45,129 nucleotides of DNA from Candidatus Poribacteria bacterium (GTDB taxonomy: Bacteria > Poribacteria > WGA-4E > PCPOR2b), in NCBI GenBank assembly GCA_021295755.1, contig JAGWBT010000026.1, forward strand, positions 6,585-51,713, read 5' to 3'. Below the pieces are notes generated by a model. It saw only the letters and a program-made list of their open reading frames with translations, did no database searches and had not been told where the DNA came from. A program made the position numbers and the translations under genes. Positions 34,230 to 43,298 of the stretch are shown in pieces. Each line of letters opens with the position of its first letter. Within the stretch, counting starts at the first letter, position 1.

Positions 34230-35140
34230 AGTGCTCCCAACAGTTTCAGGATTAATCCTTTCATGCTATGAAGTCGGTTCTCCGACTGATCAAACATAAT
34301 CGATCTCGGGTCCTCAACGATTGCGCCCGAAATCTCATAACCACGGTGAGCGGGCAGACAGTGCATAACGAGGACCTCCTGCCCCGCGAGTAACTCAGCG
34401 TTCAACTGATAGGGTGATAGGGTTTCAATTCGTCGTTCCTTCTCCTCCTTAAACGATGGATCCGTAAAAAACTCCATATCGACCCATGTGTCTGTATACA
34501 CAACATCACTGTTTGCAATCGTTGGGTGGAGCTGATCTGATGCTTTATAGGTCCCCGCTTTACGCGCTGTTTCATAGAGTTCCTCATCGACAGCTGCAGG
34601 ATTCATCTCCGGCGCAACGACCGTTACTTCCATGCCTGTCTTTAGCCCGGCGGTAATCAACGAGTTGCATACGTTATTGTGCACCCCGATATAAGTGAGC
34701 TTAATCCCTTCGATACGTCCGAATTTTTCCTGTATGGTCATCAAGTCACCGAGTGCTTGGGTCGGATGGTAACGGTCGCAGCACCCGTTGATGACCGGAA
34801 CCGTTGCGCTCTCGGCTGCTTTCACGACATCTGCATGTTTGAGAAAACGAGCGAGAATAAGATCTGAATAAGCCGACAGTACACGAATTTCATCGCGCAA
34901 ATCTGCAAGCGCGAAATTGGTGGTACGCCAATCCAGATAAACGGCATGACCACCCAATTGAGTCATACCGACTTCCCCAGCACAACGGGTTCGGGTTGAG
35001 GTCTTCTGGAAAAGCATGGCAAGGCTGCGCCGATTCGTAGTATTCGCATACTGTTCTTGGTTGTTTTTGATTGCGATGCTGCCCTCAACAACCGCGATCA
35101 CATCTTCTGTCGACCAGTTTTTTAACGAAACAAGATTCAT
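34226..35140 (-). CDS. argF: Ornithine carbamoyltransferase-like protein
   Basis: This 304-aa transcarbamylase should make citrulline from ornithine and carbamoyl phosphate. Carbamoyl phosphate is bound by KTSTRTR (STRTR) and HPTQALGD. HCLPAHRG supplies the catalytic Cys. The second-substrate loop, normally DxWxSMG in OTC, is DTWVDMEF here, and GDGNNVANSL is GVHNNVCNSL. Specificity for ornithine is therefore likely but not certain. ATG 35140 has GGGAGACC before it; a longer frame reaches 35170. The promoter at 35172-35200 drives argF and thrC. Confidence 0.82.
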   Translation of the reverse strand: MNLVSLKNWSTEDVIAVVEGSIAIKNNQEQYANTTNRRSLAMLFQKTSTRTRCAGEVGMTQLGGHAVYLDWRTTNFALADLRDEIRVLSAYSDLILARFLKHADVVKAAESATVPVINGCCDRYHPTQALGDLMTIQEKFGRIEGIKLTYIGVHNNVCNSLITAGLKTGMEVTVVAPEMNPAAVDEELYETARKAGTYKASDQLHPTIANSDVVYTDTWVDMEFFTDPSFKEEKERRIETLSPYQLNAELLAGQEVLVMHCLPAHRGYEISGAIVEDPRSIMFDQSENRLHSMKGLILKLLGAL

Positions 35141-35171
35141 GATAGGTCTCCCAAAAAGTTTGAAAAGCATG

Positions 35172-35200
35172 ATTATACTTCATGGCAACCCCCATGTCAA
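35172..35200 (-). promoter_or_regulatory. Perfect consensus promoter of argF-thrC
   Basis: On the minus strand TTGACA (35195-35200), a 17-bp spacer and TATAAT (35172-35177) match the sigma70 consensus exactly. Initiation near 35165 leaves a leader of about 25 nt before the argF ATG at 35140. Confidence 0.9.
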
Positions 35201-35332
35201 GCGAGAATAGTGCTAAAAAAGTTTGACGCTGATACCTACTTTTGCGAAAATAGAGATGTGTCTGATTACTGCCTATCTGCCCATCGCTTAATCAGCCCAA
35301 TACACCGCCATAAAATCTGAGGTCCCCAACTA

Positions 35333-35608
35333 ATGGATAAAATCAAACTCCAACTTTACACGAAAGCTGATTGCCCGCTTTGCGATGAAGCGAAGGAATG
35401 CCTAGAATCGATCGCAGCGCAATTCCCAATCCAGATTGAAGAAATCGACATCACAGCAAATTTGGGTTTATTCATAAAATATAAAGAATTAATTCCTGTG
35501 CTTGAGCTGGAAGGAAAACAGTTGTTTGTGCATCGGATCCATGTGAAAAGCCTCAAGCGAAAATTAATCTGGCAGCGGTGGCGGCGATGGTTCATTGACA
35601 AGGGCTAG
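35333..35608 (+). CDS. Glutaredoxin-like thiol protein (DUF836-type)
   Basis: This 91-aa thioredoxin-fold protein has the redox motif CPLC in LYTKADCPLCDEAKECL, EIDITANLGLFIKYKELIPVLEL with the cis-Pro segment (LIPVLEL), and a basic C-terminal tail. It fits the small glutaredoxin-like family often annotated DUF836. Its partner is unknown, but the peroxiredoxin gene follows 176 bp downstream on the same strand. There is no clear SD, and the ATG at 35333 gives the usual N-terminus. Redox exchange with the peroxiredoxin is inference from context. Confidence 0.8.
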   Translation: MDKIKLQLYTKADCPLCDEAKECLESIAAQFPIQIEEIDITANLGLFIKYKELIPVLELEGKQLFVHRIHVKSLKRKLIWQRWRRWFIDKG

Positions 35609-35784
35609 GCATGCCCATAATAATCCCCAAGCAATCTGTCTGTCCTTGTCTGCTCGATGTTCAAATATTCATAGCCCGACTCTCCACTTGACACATCCAT
35701 AAATGTGTGATAGACTTTGCGGCGCAAACACAACTGTACCAACTATTGAATCACAACAAGACTTTTAGGAGGAGGTTTACTTAT

Positions 35785-36252
35785 ATGGCAGATGTAGGAA
35801 GCACTGCACCTGATTTTAAACTTGCTGGCACTCTCGGTGCCGAGGATACAGAAGTCTCTCTGGACAACTTCAAAGGCAAGAATCTAGTGGTGATATTCTA
35901 TCCACTCGATTTCTCGCCAGTTTGCTCCGAACAGATTCCTGATTTTAATGAAAAGGTTGATGAGATTCGCGCGAAAAATGCTGATATCATCGCGATTAAC
36001 CGTGACTCAGCGTTTGCGCATAAAGCATGGAGCGAGCAACTTGGTGGTGTTAAATTCCCGCTCCTCGCCGACATGAATCTTGAAGTATCAAAGCAGTTTG
36101 GGATGGCACTTGAAGAGGTCGGAATCACGAATCGCGGCGTTATCATCATTGATTCGGAAGGCAATATTGCTTTCAAGCATGTCGAAGATGCCCCACCAGA
36201 CAACACCCTTGCCGTGAATCAGGTATTGAGTGAACTTGATAAATTGAGCTAA
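35785..36252 (+). CDS. Peroxiredoxin (AhpC/TSA, BCP/AhpE-like)
   Basis: This 155-aa peroxidase reduces hydroperoxides. The peroxidatic Cys lies in YPLDFSPVCSEQ, where the usual Thr of PxxxTxxC is Ser. It is the only cysteine, so this is a 1-Cys enzyme that needs an outside thiol such as the upstream glutaredoxin-like protein. TNRGVIIIDSEGNIAFKHVE is the usual C-terminal strand region with the conserved Arg. ATG 35785 is preceded by a very strong SD (AGGAGGAGG), whereas the frame is open from 35707. A terminator follows 40 bp later. Confidence 0.92.
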   Translation: MADVGSTAPDFKLAGTLGAEDTEVSLDNFKGKNLVVIFYPLDFSPVCSEQIPDFNEKVDEIRAKNADIIAINRDSAFAHKAWSEQLGGVKFPLLADMNLEVSKQFGMALEEVGITNRGVIIIDSEGNIAFKHVEDAPPDNTLAVNQVLSELDKLS

Positions 36253-36292
36253 ATCGATATTCCGAATCCAATCTTAAACACTAAAGTAATCG

Positions 36293-36331
36293 ACGGGCTT
36301 CAGAGATTTAATCTTTGAAGCCCGTTTTTTT
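36293..36331 (+). terminator. Terminator of the peroxiredoxin gene
   Basis: ACGGGCTTCA (36293-36302) pairs with TGAAGCCCGT (36316-36325) in a 10-bp stem with a 13-nt loop, followed by seven T. Confidence 0.9.
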
Positions 36332-36433
36332 GTCAGAGGCTGCTTGAACCTTTGGGGAAACGGCAAAGAAATCCGCAACAGTCTCGGCAGCCTGTTCATG
36401 TTCAATTATTGGATATTTTGGATTGAGCACCAT
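36308..36433 (-). CDS. Short ORF after proB, possible gene fragment
   Basis: A 41-codon frame starts with ATG 36433, 7 bp after the proB stop. Its product reads MVLNPKYPIIEHEQAAETVA, then DFFAVSPKVQ and a Lys-rich end. The helix EHEQAAETVADFF is reminiscent of the start of nucleotidyltransferase-type proteins, which would continue much further, so it may be the remnant of a truncated gene. Its end runs into the peroxiredoxin terminator. There is no clear SD. Identification is weak. Confidence 0.25.
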   Translation of the reverse strand: MVLNPKYPIIEHEQAAETVADFFAVSPKVQAASDKKTGFKD

Positions 36434-36440
36434 ACGCTTC

Positions 36441-37589
36441 TCACGTTTCTATCCTGTGCATCACAACCAAATTATCCCGGTGAATCACTTCGTTATAAGA
36501 GTAGTAGCCGAGTAGCTTTTCAATTTCGCTGGTCTGCTTACCCATAATCCGTTTCAATTCATGAGTATTATAATTAACAAGCCCTCTGGCAAGTTCAATG
36601 CCGTTTTCGTCTCGACAGGAGACGGTGTCTCCGTGATTAAAGTTTCCCTCTACCCGTTGAATCCCGGACGGTAAAAGACTTCTACCTTGATGAACCAACG
36701 CACGGCGTGCCCCTCCGTCCACGAATAGATGTCCTTTTGGTGGGCGCGAATAGGCAATCCACCGCTTCCGTCCTGACATCCGCTCCTGTGGGAGGAATAA
36801 CGTGCCGATCTTTTCCCCCGCTAGTATGCGGCTGACAACTTGGAACTCGGTGCCATTTGCAAGTACCATCATCTCACCCGATCCGGTCACAATTTCAGCA
36901 GCGTGTAGTTTCGTTGTCATACCGCCGGTGCCACTCTGGCTACCAGCACTTCCCGCCGACCGTTTGAGTTCATCAGTAACGTCATAGACGAAACTGATTA
37001 ATTTTGCGCCGGGATCCTTGCGAGGATCTGCGGTATAAAATCCATCCTGATCCGACAAGATAATTAGCAAATCCGCTTCTGCGAGATTAGTCACATACGC
37101 CGCCAACGTATCATTGTCGCCGACCTTGATCTCCTCTACCGCGACCGTGTCATTTTCGTTGATGATTGGAAGTACACCAAGTCGCAGAAGTGCGCGTAAG
37201 GTATTGCTCATATGTGTATAACGTTCGCGGAAATTGAAGTCATCCTGCGTCAGAAGCATCGTCCCGGTGATCTGGCTGTATTGTGAAAATCGCTGTTCAT
37301 AGGCGTGCATCAGGCGGGTCTGCCCCACTGACGCTGCGGCCTGCAGTCCGGGGAGCGTCTGTGGACGTTGTGTGAGCCCTAATCTTCCTGTGCCAGCAGC
37401 GATTGCACCAGAGGTGACGAGGATGATCTCTTTACCCTTTTGCTTCACCGAGGCGAGATCTTGCACCAACGCATCCAATCGCTCGGGATTAAGGTCGAAG
37501 TTCTTTGAGACGGTCGTGCTGCCAACCTTCACGACGACGCGTCGAGCGCGCGCCAACAGTTGACGTGGTTCAATTTGTGTTGATTTCAT
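36441..37589 (-). CDS. proB: Glutamate 5-kinase
   Basis: ProB phosphorylates glutamate in the first step of proline synthesis. The 382-aa protein has the amino acid kinase domain (VVVKVGSTTVS, LVTSGAIAAGTGRLG, NENDTVAVEEIKVGDND, LSDQDGFYTADPR) and the C-terminal PUA domain from about residue 280 (LFVDGGARRALVHQGRSLLPSGI). GTGGMTTKLHAA is the conserved Gly-rich loop near the ATP site. ATG 37589 gives the normal N-terminus and overlaps the obg 3' end by 20 bp; the frame opens at 37664. No proA lies in the window. Confidence 0.95.
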   Translation of the reverse strand: MKSTQIEPRQLLARARRVVVKVGSTTVSKNFDLNPERLDALVQDLASVKQKGKEIILVTSGAIAAGTGRLGLTQRPQTLPGLQAAASVGQTRLMHAYEQRFSQYSQITGTMLLTQDDFNFRERYTHMSNTLRALLRLGVLPIINENDTVAVEEIKVGDNDTLAAYVTNLAEADLLIILSDQDGFYTADPRKDPGAKLISFVYDVTDELKRSAGSAGSQSGTGGMTTKLHAAEIVTGSGEMMVLANGTEFQVVSRILAGEKIGTLFLPQERMSGRKRWIAYSRPPKGHLFVDGGARRALVHQGRSLLPSGIQRVEGNFNHGDTVSCRDENGIELARGLVNYNTHELKRIMGKQTSEIEKLLGYYSYNEVIHRDNLVVMHRIET

Positions 37590-38868
37590 CAGCGCTATAT
37601 GTAAACTCGAAGGCATCGACTTGGACGGTATCGCCGTCCGTGATACCAGCTTTGATGAGCGCATTCAGGACGCCCATTTTTTTTAGTTTTCGATGGAGGA
37701 GAACCAGTGCTTGGTCATTGTCCATATCGGTCATGAGAACAGCGCGACGAGGTTCTTCGCCACGCACGATAAAACGACCTGACCGCGCGACGAGTTCAAA
37801 TCGTTCGTTGGGTTTGGGGAGGTGGAAGGTCGGTTGAGGTTCCGTAGTTTCTTGCTGTTCACGAATCCGCTCATTTATCCGCTGCAGGAGTTGATATGTT
37901 GCTCTAATGAGCCGGGCTATCCCGTCGCCGGTAACTGCAGAGACCGGAAAAACACGCCGTTTCCCGAAGTAGTCTTTGACTCGCTGCAAATTGGTCTGTG
38001 CATCAGGAAGGTCAATTTTATTGAGGACAATTAACTGTGGCAGGCGAATCAAGCGAGGGTTGTACCGTTCGAGTTCCATGTTGATCTGTTCGTAGTCGGC
38101 GATTGGATCGCGTCCATCGACAGAAGCAGCGTCGATGATGTGGAGGAGCATCTTCGTGCGTTCAATATGTCGCAGAAAGTCATGGCCCAGTCCGGCACCT
38201 TCGTGCGCCCCCTTAATGAGACCGGGAATATCTGCGAGCAGGAAGTTCTGTTCAGGATCAACTCGGACAACCCCTAGGTTGGGGGTCAGCGTTGTAAACG
38301 GATAGTCCGCAATTTTCGGCTTTGCCGCGGAGGTGCGTGCAAGCAGTGTCGATTTGCCGCCGTTCGGATAACCGACCAAGCCAACGTCCGCAATCAACTT
38401 GACCTCTAGCGTGACGTTACGTTCCTCCCCTGGTTCCCCCTTTTCGGCGACACGTGGGGTTTGGAACGTGCTGCTCTTGAATCGCGCATTGCCTCTGCCG
38501 CCAATCCCACCACGTGCGATAACCGCACGCTGTCCGACCATTTTCAAATCAACGATAACTTCTTCTGTTTCCGGTACTCGCACAATCGTACCTGCTGGGA
38601 CTTTGACGACTCGATCGTCAGCGTCCGCCCCGTGCATCAATTTCCCCATGCCGTGTTGACCATTCTCCGCAACCTGGTGGGGGTTATATCGGCAATCAAT
38701 GAGCGTACTTATTCCCTCGGCAACTTCCAAAATAACGCTTCCGCCGTGTCCCCCATCGCCGCCATTCGGACCACCGCGCGGCACAAACTTTTCGCGGCGA
38801 AAGCTGATGCAGCCGTTTCCGCCCCCACCGCCCTTCGCATAGATTGTCGCGGTATCTGTGTTCATCAT
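37570..38868 (-). CDS. obg: GTPase Obg/CgtA
   Basis: Obg is a ribosome-associated GTPase in 50S assembly and stress control. The 432-aa protein has the glycine-rich Obg fold (GGGGGNGCISFRREKFVP, GGPNGGDGG), the G domain (G1 GYPNGGKST, G3 DIPGLI, G4 NKID) and the C-terminal OCT domain (FIVRGEEPRRAVLMTDMDND). Adjacent ATG codons at 38868 and 38865 make the exact start ambiguous by one codon. AGGAAG lies upstream. It overlaps proB, and obg-proB is a common arrangement. Confidence 0.97.
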   Translation of the reverse strand: MMNTDTATIYAKGGGGGNGCISFRREKFVPRGGPNGGDGGHGGSVILEVAEGISTLIDCRYNPHQVAENGQHGMGKLMHGADADDRVVKVPAGTIVRVPETEEVIVDLKMVGQRAVIARGGIGGRGNARFKSSTFQTPRVAEKGEPGEERNVTLEVKLIADVGLVGYPNGGKSTLLARTSAAKPKIADYPFTTLTPNLGVVRVDPEQNFLLADIPGLIKGAHEGAGLGHDFLRHIERTKMLLHIIDAASVDGRDPIADYEQINMELERYNPRLIRLPQLIVLNKIDLPDAQTNLQRVKDYFGKRRVFPVSAVTGDGIARLIRATYQLLQRINERIREQQETTEPQPTFHLPKPNERFELVARSGRFIVRGEEPRRAVLMTDMDNDQALVLLHRKLKKMGVLNALIKAGITDGDTVQVDAFEFTYSADEINTN

Positions 38869-38986
38869 TTCTTCGCTTCCTCACTTCTTAAAACGCATAG
38901 TAAATGGTGAATGAAACAGAAAACTAGAGGGTGGGAGGGGAAAATCGGTGGATTCGTTAGGGATATAGACAACAGATCTCAGGTGG

Positions 38987-39901
38987 TTATAGTCCATTCA
39001 TCTGCACAGTTGCCCCGGCAGAATCGATGGGTAACACCTTGATGTCGCAAGAAATCTGGTTTCGGCTGAAAGCTTGGCTCATTTCCGAACCGACTTGATC
39101 TGTTGATGTTGTGCAGTAGGCTGCAACGCTGGGACCTGCTCCACTTAGCGCCACACTTAATGCGCCTGCACGCATCGCAGATTCGGCGACATCATCAAAT
39201 CCAGGGATGAGGGAGGTTCGATACGGTTGATGGAGTCGATCTGCCATGGCAAGCGATAACATCTCTAATTTACCTGTTGCAATGGCTGCTACTAACATAG
39301 ACGAACGACTCACATTGTGGATTGCATCAGCAAAATCGACGGTTTGGGGCAGAACGCTACGGGCCGCTTTGGTTGACAACGAAAAATCGGGAATTGCCAC
39401 CACCACCCGCAGATCCAAATCGCAATCCAATTGGATCGAATGGACGTGGCCACCCTGCATCATAGATATGACCAAACCACCAAGCAGCGATGCAGCAACA
39501 TTATCCGGATGCCCTTCAAACTCAGTGGCAAAATCGAGCAATTCAGTACGCGAAAAAGGGGCATCGCATAGGACGTTCGCTGTCAACAGACCACCGAGTA
39601 TGGCTGTGCCACTGCCACCCAGTCCCCGGATTGCGGGAACGCCATTTGTTAGACCCAATCGCAGCCCTTTCGGCTTATACCCGCACTTGTTGAATACCAA
39701 ATTTGCCGCACGGTAAGCGATATTACTTTCGTTGTTGGAGAGCTTATCTACATCGACGCCGGTGACCTTAATCTCAGTTCCTTTGTCAATTTCTTCAAGC
39801 GAAATTGTGCTATAGAGTTGCAGGGCGAGCCCAAGGACGTCAAAACCGGGACCTAAGTTTGTGGTGCTCGCTGGAACACGAGCGGTCGCTTTATTGGGCA
39901 T
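38987..39901 (-). CDS. thrB: Homoserine kinase
   Basis: ThrB phosphorylates homoserine, making the substrate of ThrC. This 304-aa GHMP kinase begins ARVPASTTNLGPGFDVLGLAL, the family signature. The ATP loop is RGLGGSGTAILGG, where Gly replaces the first Ser of the usual GLGSS. SGAGPSVAAY is the conserved C-terminal GHMP motif. The gene lies 28 bp after the aminotransferase gene on the same strand, which can supply aspartate to the same pathway, with thrC encoded elsewhere in the window. Confidence 0.93.
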   Translation of the reverse strand: MPNKATARVPASTTNLGPGFDVLGLALQLYSTISLEEIDKGTEIKVTGVDVDKLSNNESNIAYRAANLVFNKCGYKPKGLRLGLTNGVPAIRGLGGSGTAILGGLLTANVLCDAPFSRTELLDFATEFEGHPDNVAASLLGGLVISMMQGGHVHSIQLDCDLDLRVVVAIPDFSLSTKAARSVLPQTVDFADAIHNVSRSSMLVAAIATGKLEMLSLAMADRLHQPYRTSLIPGFDDVAESAMRAGALSVALSGAGPSVAAYCTTSTDQVGSEMSQAFSRNQISCDIKVLPIDSAGATVQMNGL

Positions 39902-39929
39902 TAAATCTACCTTCGGAAATTAAGGGCAA

Positions 39930-41096
39930 TTACCGGATCCTTGAAATTGCCGAATCCATCCGGGCTAAGGCTTCTTGGATATTCTCCAACGAATTGGCAT
40001 ACGATAGTCTTAAGTAGCCATCGCCATATTTACCAAACGCAGTACCGGGTAGGACGGCAACGCCTGCGTCCTCAAGTAGGTAGTCCGATAGATCTTGGCA
40101 GGAGAGGGGCAGTCGTGAGACATTGGGGAATACGTAGAACGCGCCGAGGGGCTTGATACAACTCACGCCCTCAATCGCATTGAGACCATCAACAATCGCA
40201 TCACGCCGATGTCTGAACTCAGTAACCATTTCGTGGACAAAGTCTTGTGGTCCCGTTAGTGCCTCGATCCCCGCAAATTGCGTGAAGGTTGCCGTGCAGG
40301 AATTGGAATTAATGGTCAGTTGTGTAATCTTATCCGCTAGTTCTATAGGAGCAATCCCATAGCCCAACCGCCAGCCGGTCATAGCATAGGTTTTGGAGTG
40401 ACCCTCAAGTAGAATCGTCCGTTCCTTCATGCCCGGTAGACTGATAAGGCTATCGTGCACGCCCTCATAAAGGATCCGTGAATAGACCTCATCTGTCAAC
40501 ACATAGAAATCGTGCTTAATCGCTAACTCGGCGATTGCTTCCAAATCGCTTTTTGCCAATGTACCGCCTGTCGGGTTTTGGGGTGAGTTGATGATCAGCA
40601 GCTTCGTCTGATCGGAAACAGAAGCCTCAAGATCTTCAATCCTGAAGCGAAAATCAACCTCCTCGCGCAACGGCAAAGGGACTGCCTTCCCGTCGATGAA
40701 ATCAATGACCGATTCATAAATCGGAAATCCAGGGTTAGGATAGATAACTTCATCTCCTTCATTGGCAAGTGCCAAGATGGTAAAGAAGATGATAGGTTTG
40801 GCACCGGGCGTCACGGTTACTTCGTCCGGATGAATCTCTACACCCCGCGTTTCTGAAATATGTTCAGCAATCACTTCGCGAAACTCCAGTAAACCCGCGG
40901 AGGGCCCATATCCAGTGTGACCATCCTTCATCGCCTTGAAAGCGGCCTCGATAATGTTCCCAGGGGTTATGAAATCGGGTTGACCAATTTCGAGATGGAC
41001 TATGTCTTTTCCCTGTGCTTCTAATCCTTTGGCTTTGGCAAGTACCTCGAAGGCAGATTCCGTTCCCAAACGGTCCATTCGATCTGCAAAATTCAT
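39930..41096 (-). CDS. Class I/II aminotransferase (aspartate aminotransferase-like)
   Basis: This 388-aa fold-type I PLP enzyme has a lysine anchored in LLEGHSKTYAMTGWRLGY. NSPQNPTGG, TDEVYSRILY and GYGPSAGLLEFREVIAEH are the standard class I markers. DGYLRLSYA near the end carries the Arg that binds the substrate carboxylate. It resembles the AspB/PatA group, which makes aspartate or LL-DAP-type amino acids; specificity cannot be fixed. An SD (GAGGTGATAG) directly precedes the ATG. Proximity to thrB suggests a role in aspartate-family amino acid synthesis. Confidence 0.88.
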   Translation of the reverse strand: MNFADRMDRLGTESAFEVLAKAKGLEAQGKDIVHLEIGQPDFITPGNIIEAAFKAMKDGHTGYGPSAGLLEFREVIAEHISETRGVEIHPDEVTVTPGAKPIIFFTILALANEGDEVIYPNPGFPIYESVIDFIDGKAVPLPLREEVDFRFRIEDLEASVSDQTKLLIINSPQNPTGGTLAKSDLEAIAELAIKHDFYVLTDEVYSRILYEGVHDSLISLPGMKERTILLEGHSKTYAMTGWRLGYGIAPIELADKITQLTINSNSCTATFTQFAGIEALTGPQDFVHEMVTEFRHRRDAIVDGLNAIEGVSCIKPLGAFYVFPNVSRLPLSCQDLSDYLLEDAGVAVLPGTAFGKYGDGYLRLSYANSLENIQEALARMDSAISRIR

Positions 41097-41160
41097 CTAT
41101 CACCTCAATTTTTTGAAAATGGATTCTCCTATCCTAATATCGTACTCAAACTGCTAAATT

Positions 41161-42201
41161 CTACTTTGAAGATGACACAACAAAACCATTATTTCCGGTA
41201 ACCCAAACGTTGCTTGCATCTAGCACAAAAATGCTGTTTGCCGGCACCTTGCTGATAATTGGATCATCAATGGTCTGCACTTCCCATGTTGCTCCGCCGT
41301 CGGTTGTATGAAGGATAATACTGACACCTAGCCCTCCGCCGGCTGCCCAACCGACCGCACTGTCGGCAAAACTGACGCTCAATAGCTTCTCCTCCGTGCC
41401 GCTCGTTTGGATATCCCAACTATCGCCGCCATTTGTGGTGTGAAGAACAATACCGTTCTCTCCGACCGCCCAACCGTTGTTGGCATCGACAAAGAAAATG
41501 TCCTCAAGAATATCCGGGATATTTGTGGGTTGATCCACCCAGGTTTGTCCACTGTCAGTGGTCTTCTGGACTAGGCCATCTTGCCCCCCGGTCTCAGGAC
41601 TGATCCGAACCCCCGTTACCCAGCCGGTAGATTCATCAAGAAATTGGACAGCGTTAAGTACGACTGTTTCTTCGTCACCCACGGCAGCCGCCACTTCACC
41701 ACCGCGAAGCACGCTCCACTGTTTACCACCGTTCGTGGTTTGAACGATTGTTTCATTCATCCCAACCGCATAGCCGATTTTGGGATTGACAAAGTGGACA
41801 CCCTTAAGCCAGTTCCCAACCTTACTTGTCTGGACATCCCAGCGCTTGCCGCCATTCGTTGTGCCGACAATCATGCCCTCTTGGCCAACTGCCCATCCAT
41901 GTTTTTTGTCGAAAAAGTAGATATCGTTGAGCATCTGCTCAATAGGGACTTCCGCTTTCTCCCACGTTTTGCCGCCATCTCTAGTGTGCCCAATATATCC
42001 CGGACTGTCCATATCCAATGCTGAAATACCGACAACCCAGCCTTCCTTGGGGCTGATAAAAGCAACTCCATTGTAGTCCCGAACATCCTCCATGTCCATC
42101 TGTTGTAACACATTCCATTGTCCGCTGGCGTGGGGTACGGTTGTTACCAACGCAGCCGCAAATAGAATCAATCCCAGTAAAATCACTCTTCTTTTCAACA
42201 T
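41161..42201 (-). CDS. Secreted YCF48/Hcf136-like beta-propeller protein
   Basis: This 346-aa protein has a Sec signal (VILLGLILFAAALVTTVPHASG, likely cut after ASG or ASA-type site). It then has six or seven repeats with the YCF48 pattern GWAVGxxGxIxxTTNGGxxW, for example GWAVGQEGMIVGTTNGGKRW, GYAVGMNETIVQTTNGGKQW and GWAVGENGIVLHTTNGGDSW. The family includes the photosystem II factor Hcf136, but in non-phototrophs it is a general secreted propeller of unknown role. SD AAGGAG lies 11 bp upstream of the ATG, and a consensus promoter lies at 42320-42348. Confidence 0.88.
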   Translation of the reverse strand: MLKRRVILLGLILFAAALVTTVPHASGQWNVLQQMDMEDVRDYNGVAFISPKEGWVVGISALDMDSPGYIGHTRDGGKTWEKAEVPIEQMLNDIYFFDKKHGWAVGQEGMIVGTTNGGKRWDVQTSKVGNWLKGVHFVNPKIGYAVGMNETIVQTTNGGKQWSVLRGGEVAAAVGDEETVVLNAVQFLDESTGWVTGVRISPETGGQDGLVQKTTDSGQTWVDQPTNIPDILEDIFFVDANNGWAVGENGIVLHTTNGGDSWDIQTSGTEEKLLSVSFADSAVGWAAGGGLGVSIILHTTDGGATWEVQTIDDPIISKVPANSIFVLDASNVWVTGNNGFVVSSSK

Positions 42202-42319
42202 GCTACAAAAGCTCCTTTCACAGAATTTATATTATACCGATCCTCAAGGCTCAAATCTTCGCAGCCTCACGATTCGATAGGCTTTATTCGTGTGTAACTT
42301 ATTTTTTAGAATAGGCTTT

Positions 42320-42348
42320 AGTATAGCACCCATCATAGATGCTGTCAA
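42320..42348 (-). promoter_or_regulatory. Consensus promoter for the YCF48-like gene
   Basis: On the minus strand TTGACA (42343-42348), a 17-bp spacer and TATACT (42320-42325) form a near-perfect sigma70 promoter, giving a leader of about 110 nt before the ATG at 42201. Confidence 0.85.
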
Positions 42349-42389
42349 GAACAAACATATCGCTCTGCAGCACACCCTTGAGCGTGCAC

Positions 42390-42428
42390 AAAAAGCCCCA
42401 AGACTCCGCACTTCTGTGTCTTGGGGCT
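42390..42428 (-). terminator. Terminator of the moeB gene
   Basis: On the minus strand AGCCCCAAGAC and GTCTTGGGGCT form a perfect 11-bp stem with a 13-nt loop, followed by TTTTT. It lies 27 bp after the moeB stop codon. Confidence 0.93.
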
Positions 42429-42454
42429 GCTTATTATCTGGGGTTGATAGTGGA

Positions 42455-43261
42455 TTACCAACGTACTTGGCAAAACTCCTCATAGTCAATCAGTTCGTGA
42501 ATCGTTGGGTTCTTCCCACAGGCGGGACACTCAGGGTCCTGGCGAAGTGTGAGTTTCTTAAACTCCATCGACAATGCATTAAACAGAAGGAGTTGACCGA
42601 CCAACGGTTTCCCTATATCAAGTAAAACCTTAATGGCTTCAACGGCTTGCACATTCCCGACAATGCCCGGCAACACACCTATCACACCCGCTTCCTGACA
42701 ACTTGGCACCATATCAGGGGGCGGCGGCGATGGATAAAGGCAACGATAGCACGGTCCCCTGCCAGGATGGAAAACTGTCACCTGCCCCTCAAACTGGAAG
42801 ATGCTGCCGTGCACAATCGGTTTACCAAGCATCACACTGGCGTCATTCAGCAAATAGCGGGTCGGTAAGTTATCACACCCATCAACAATCAGGTCATAAC
42901 CCTCAAGTATTTCAAACGCATTCGCTGAAACAATTTTCTCGGTATGTGTAACAACTTTAACATCTGGATTGATGTCTGCGATTGTCTCTTTTGCGGACTC
43001 TGTTTTCAATTTTCCCACATCACTCGTCCCGTGGAGAACCTGTCGCTGGAGGTTACTCACATCCACAACATCATCGTCAACGATTCCGAGTGTTCCAACA
43101 CCGGCTGCTGCGAGATACAGTCCCGCCGGTGACCCAAGCCCACCTGCACCTATGAGAAGCACCTTCGACTCAAGCAGCTTGGTCTGACCCATTCCCCCAA
43201 CCTCTTTGAGGATAATGTGCCGACTATATCGTTCAATTTGCTCACTACTAAAGTTGTGCAT
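42455..43261 (-). CDS. moeB: E1-like adenylyltransferase MoeB/ThiF
   Basis: The enzyme adenylates the C-terminus of MoaD/ThiS-type sulfur carrier proteins. The 268-aa protein has the Rossmann motif LIGAGGLGSPAGLYLAAAG and the Arg of YSRHIILKEVGG. VDGCDNLPTRYLLND precedes the zinc site formed by CYRCLY and CPACGK. VPSCQEAGVIGVLPG carries the conserved Cys. There is no rhodanese domain. MoeB and ThiF cannot be separated by sequence alone. The gene lies 37 bp after an unknown gene on the same strand and ends at a strong terminator. Confidence 0.9.
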   Translation of the reverse strand: MHNFSSEQIERYSRHIILKEVGGMGQTKLLESKVLLIGAGGLGSPAGLYLAAAGVGTLGIVDDDVVDVSNLQRQVLHGTSDVGKLKTESAKETIADINPDVKVVTHTEKIVSANAFEILEGYDLIVDGCDNLPTRYLLNDASVMLGKPIVHGSIFQFEGQVTVFHPGRGPCYRCLYPSPPPPDMVPSCQEAGVIGVLPGIVGNVQAVEAIKVLLDIGKPLVGQLLLFNALSMEFKKLTLRQDPECPACGKNPTIHELIDYEEFCQVRW

Positions 43262-43298
43262 CTAAAAATTCCCTCGTTATGAACCGCAAGAATCGATT

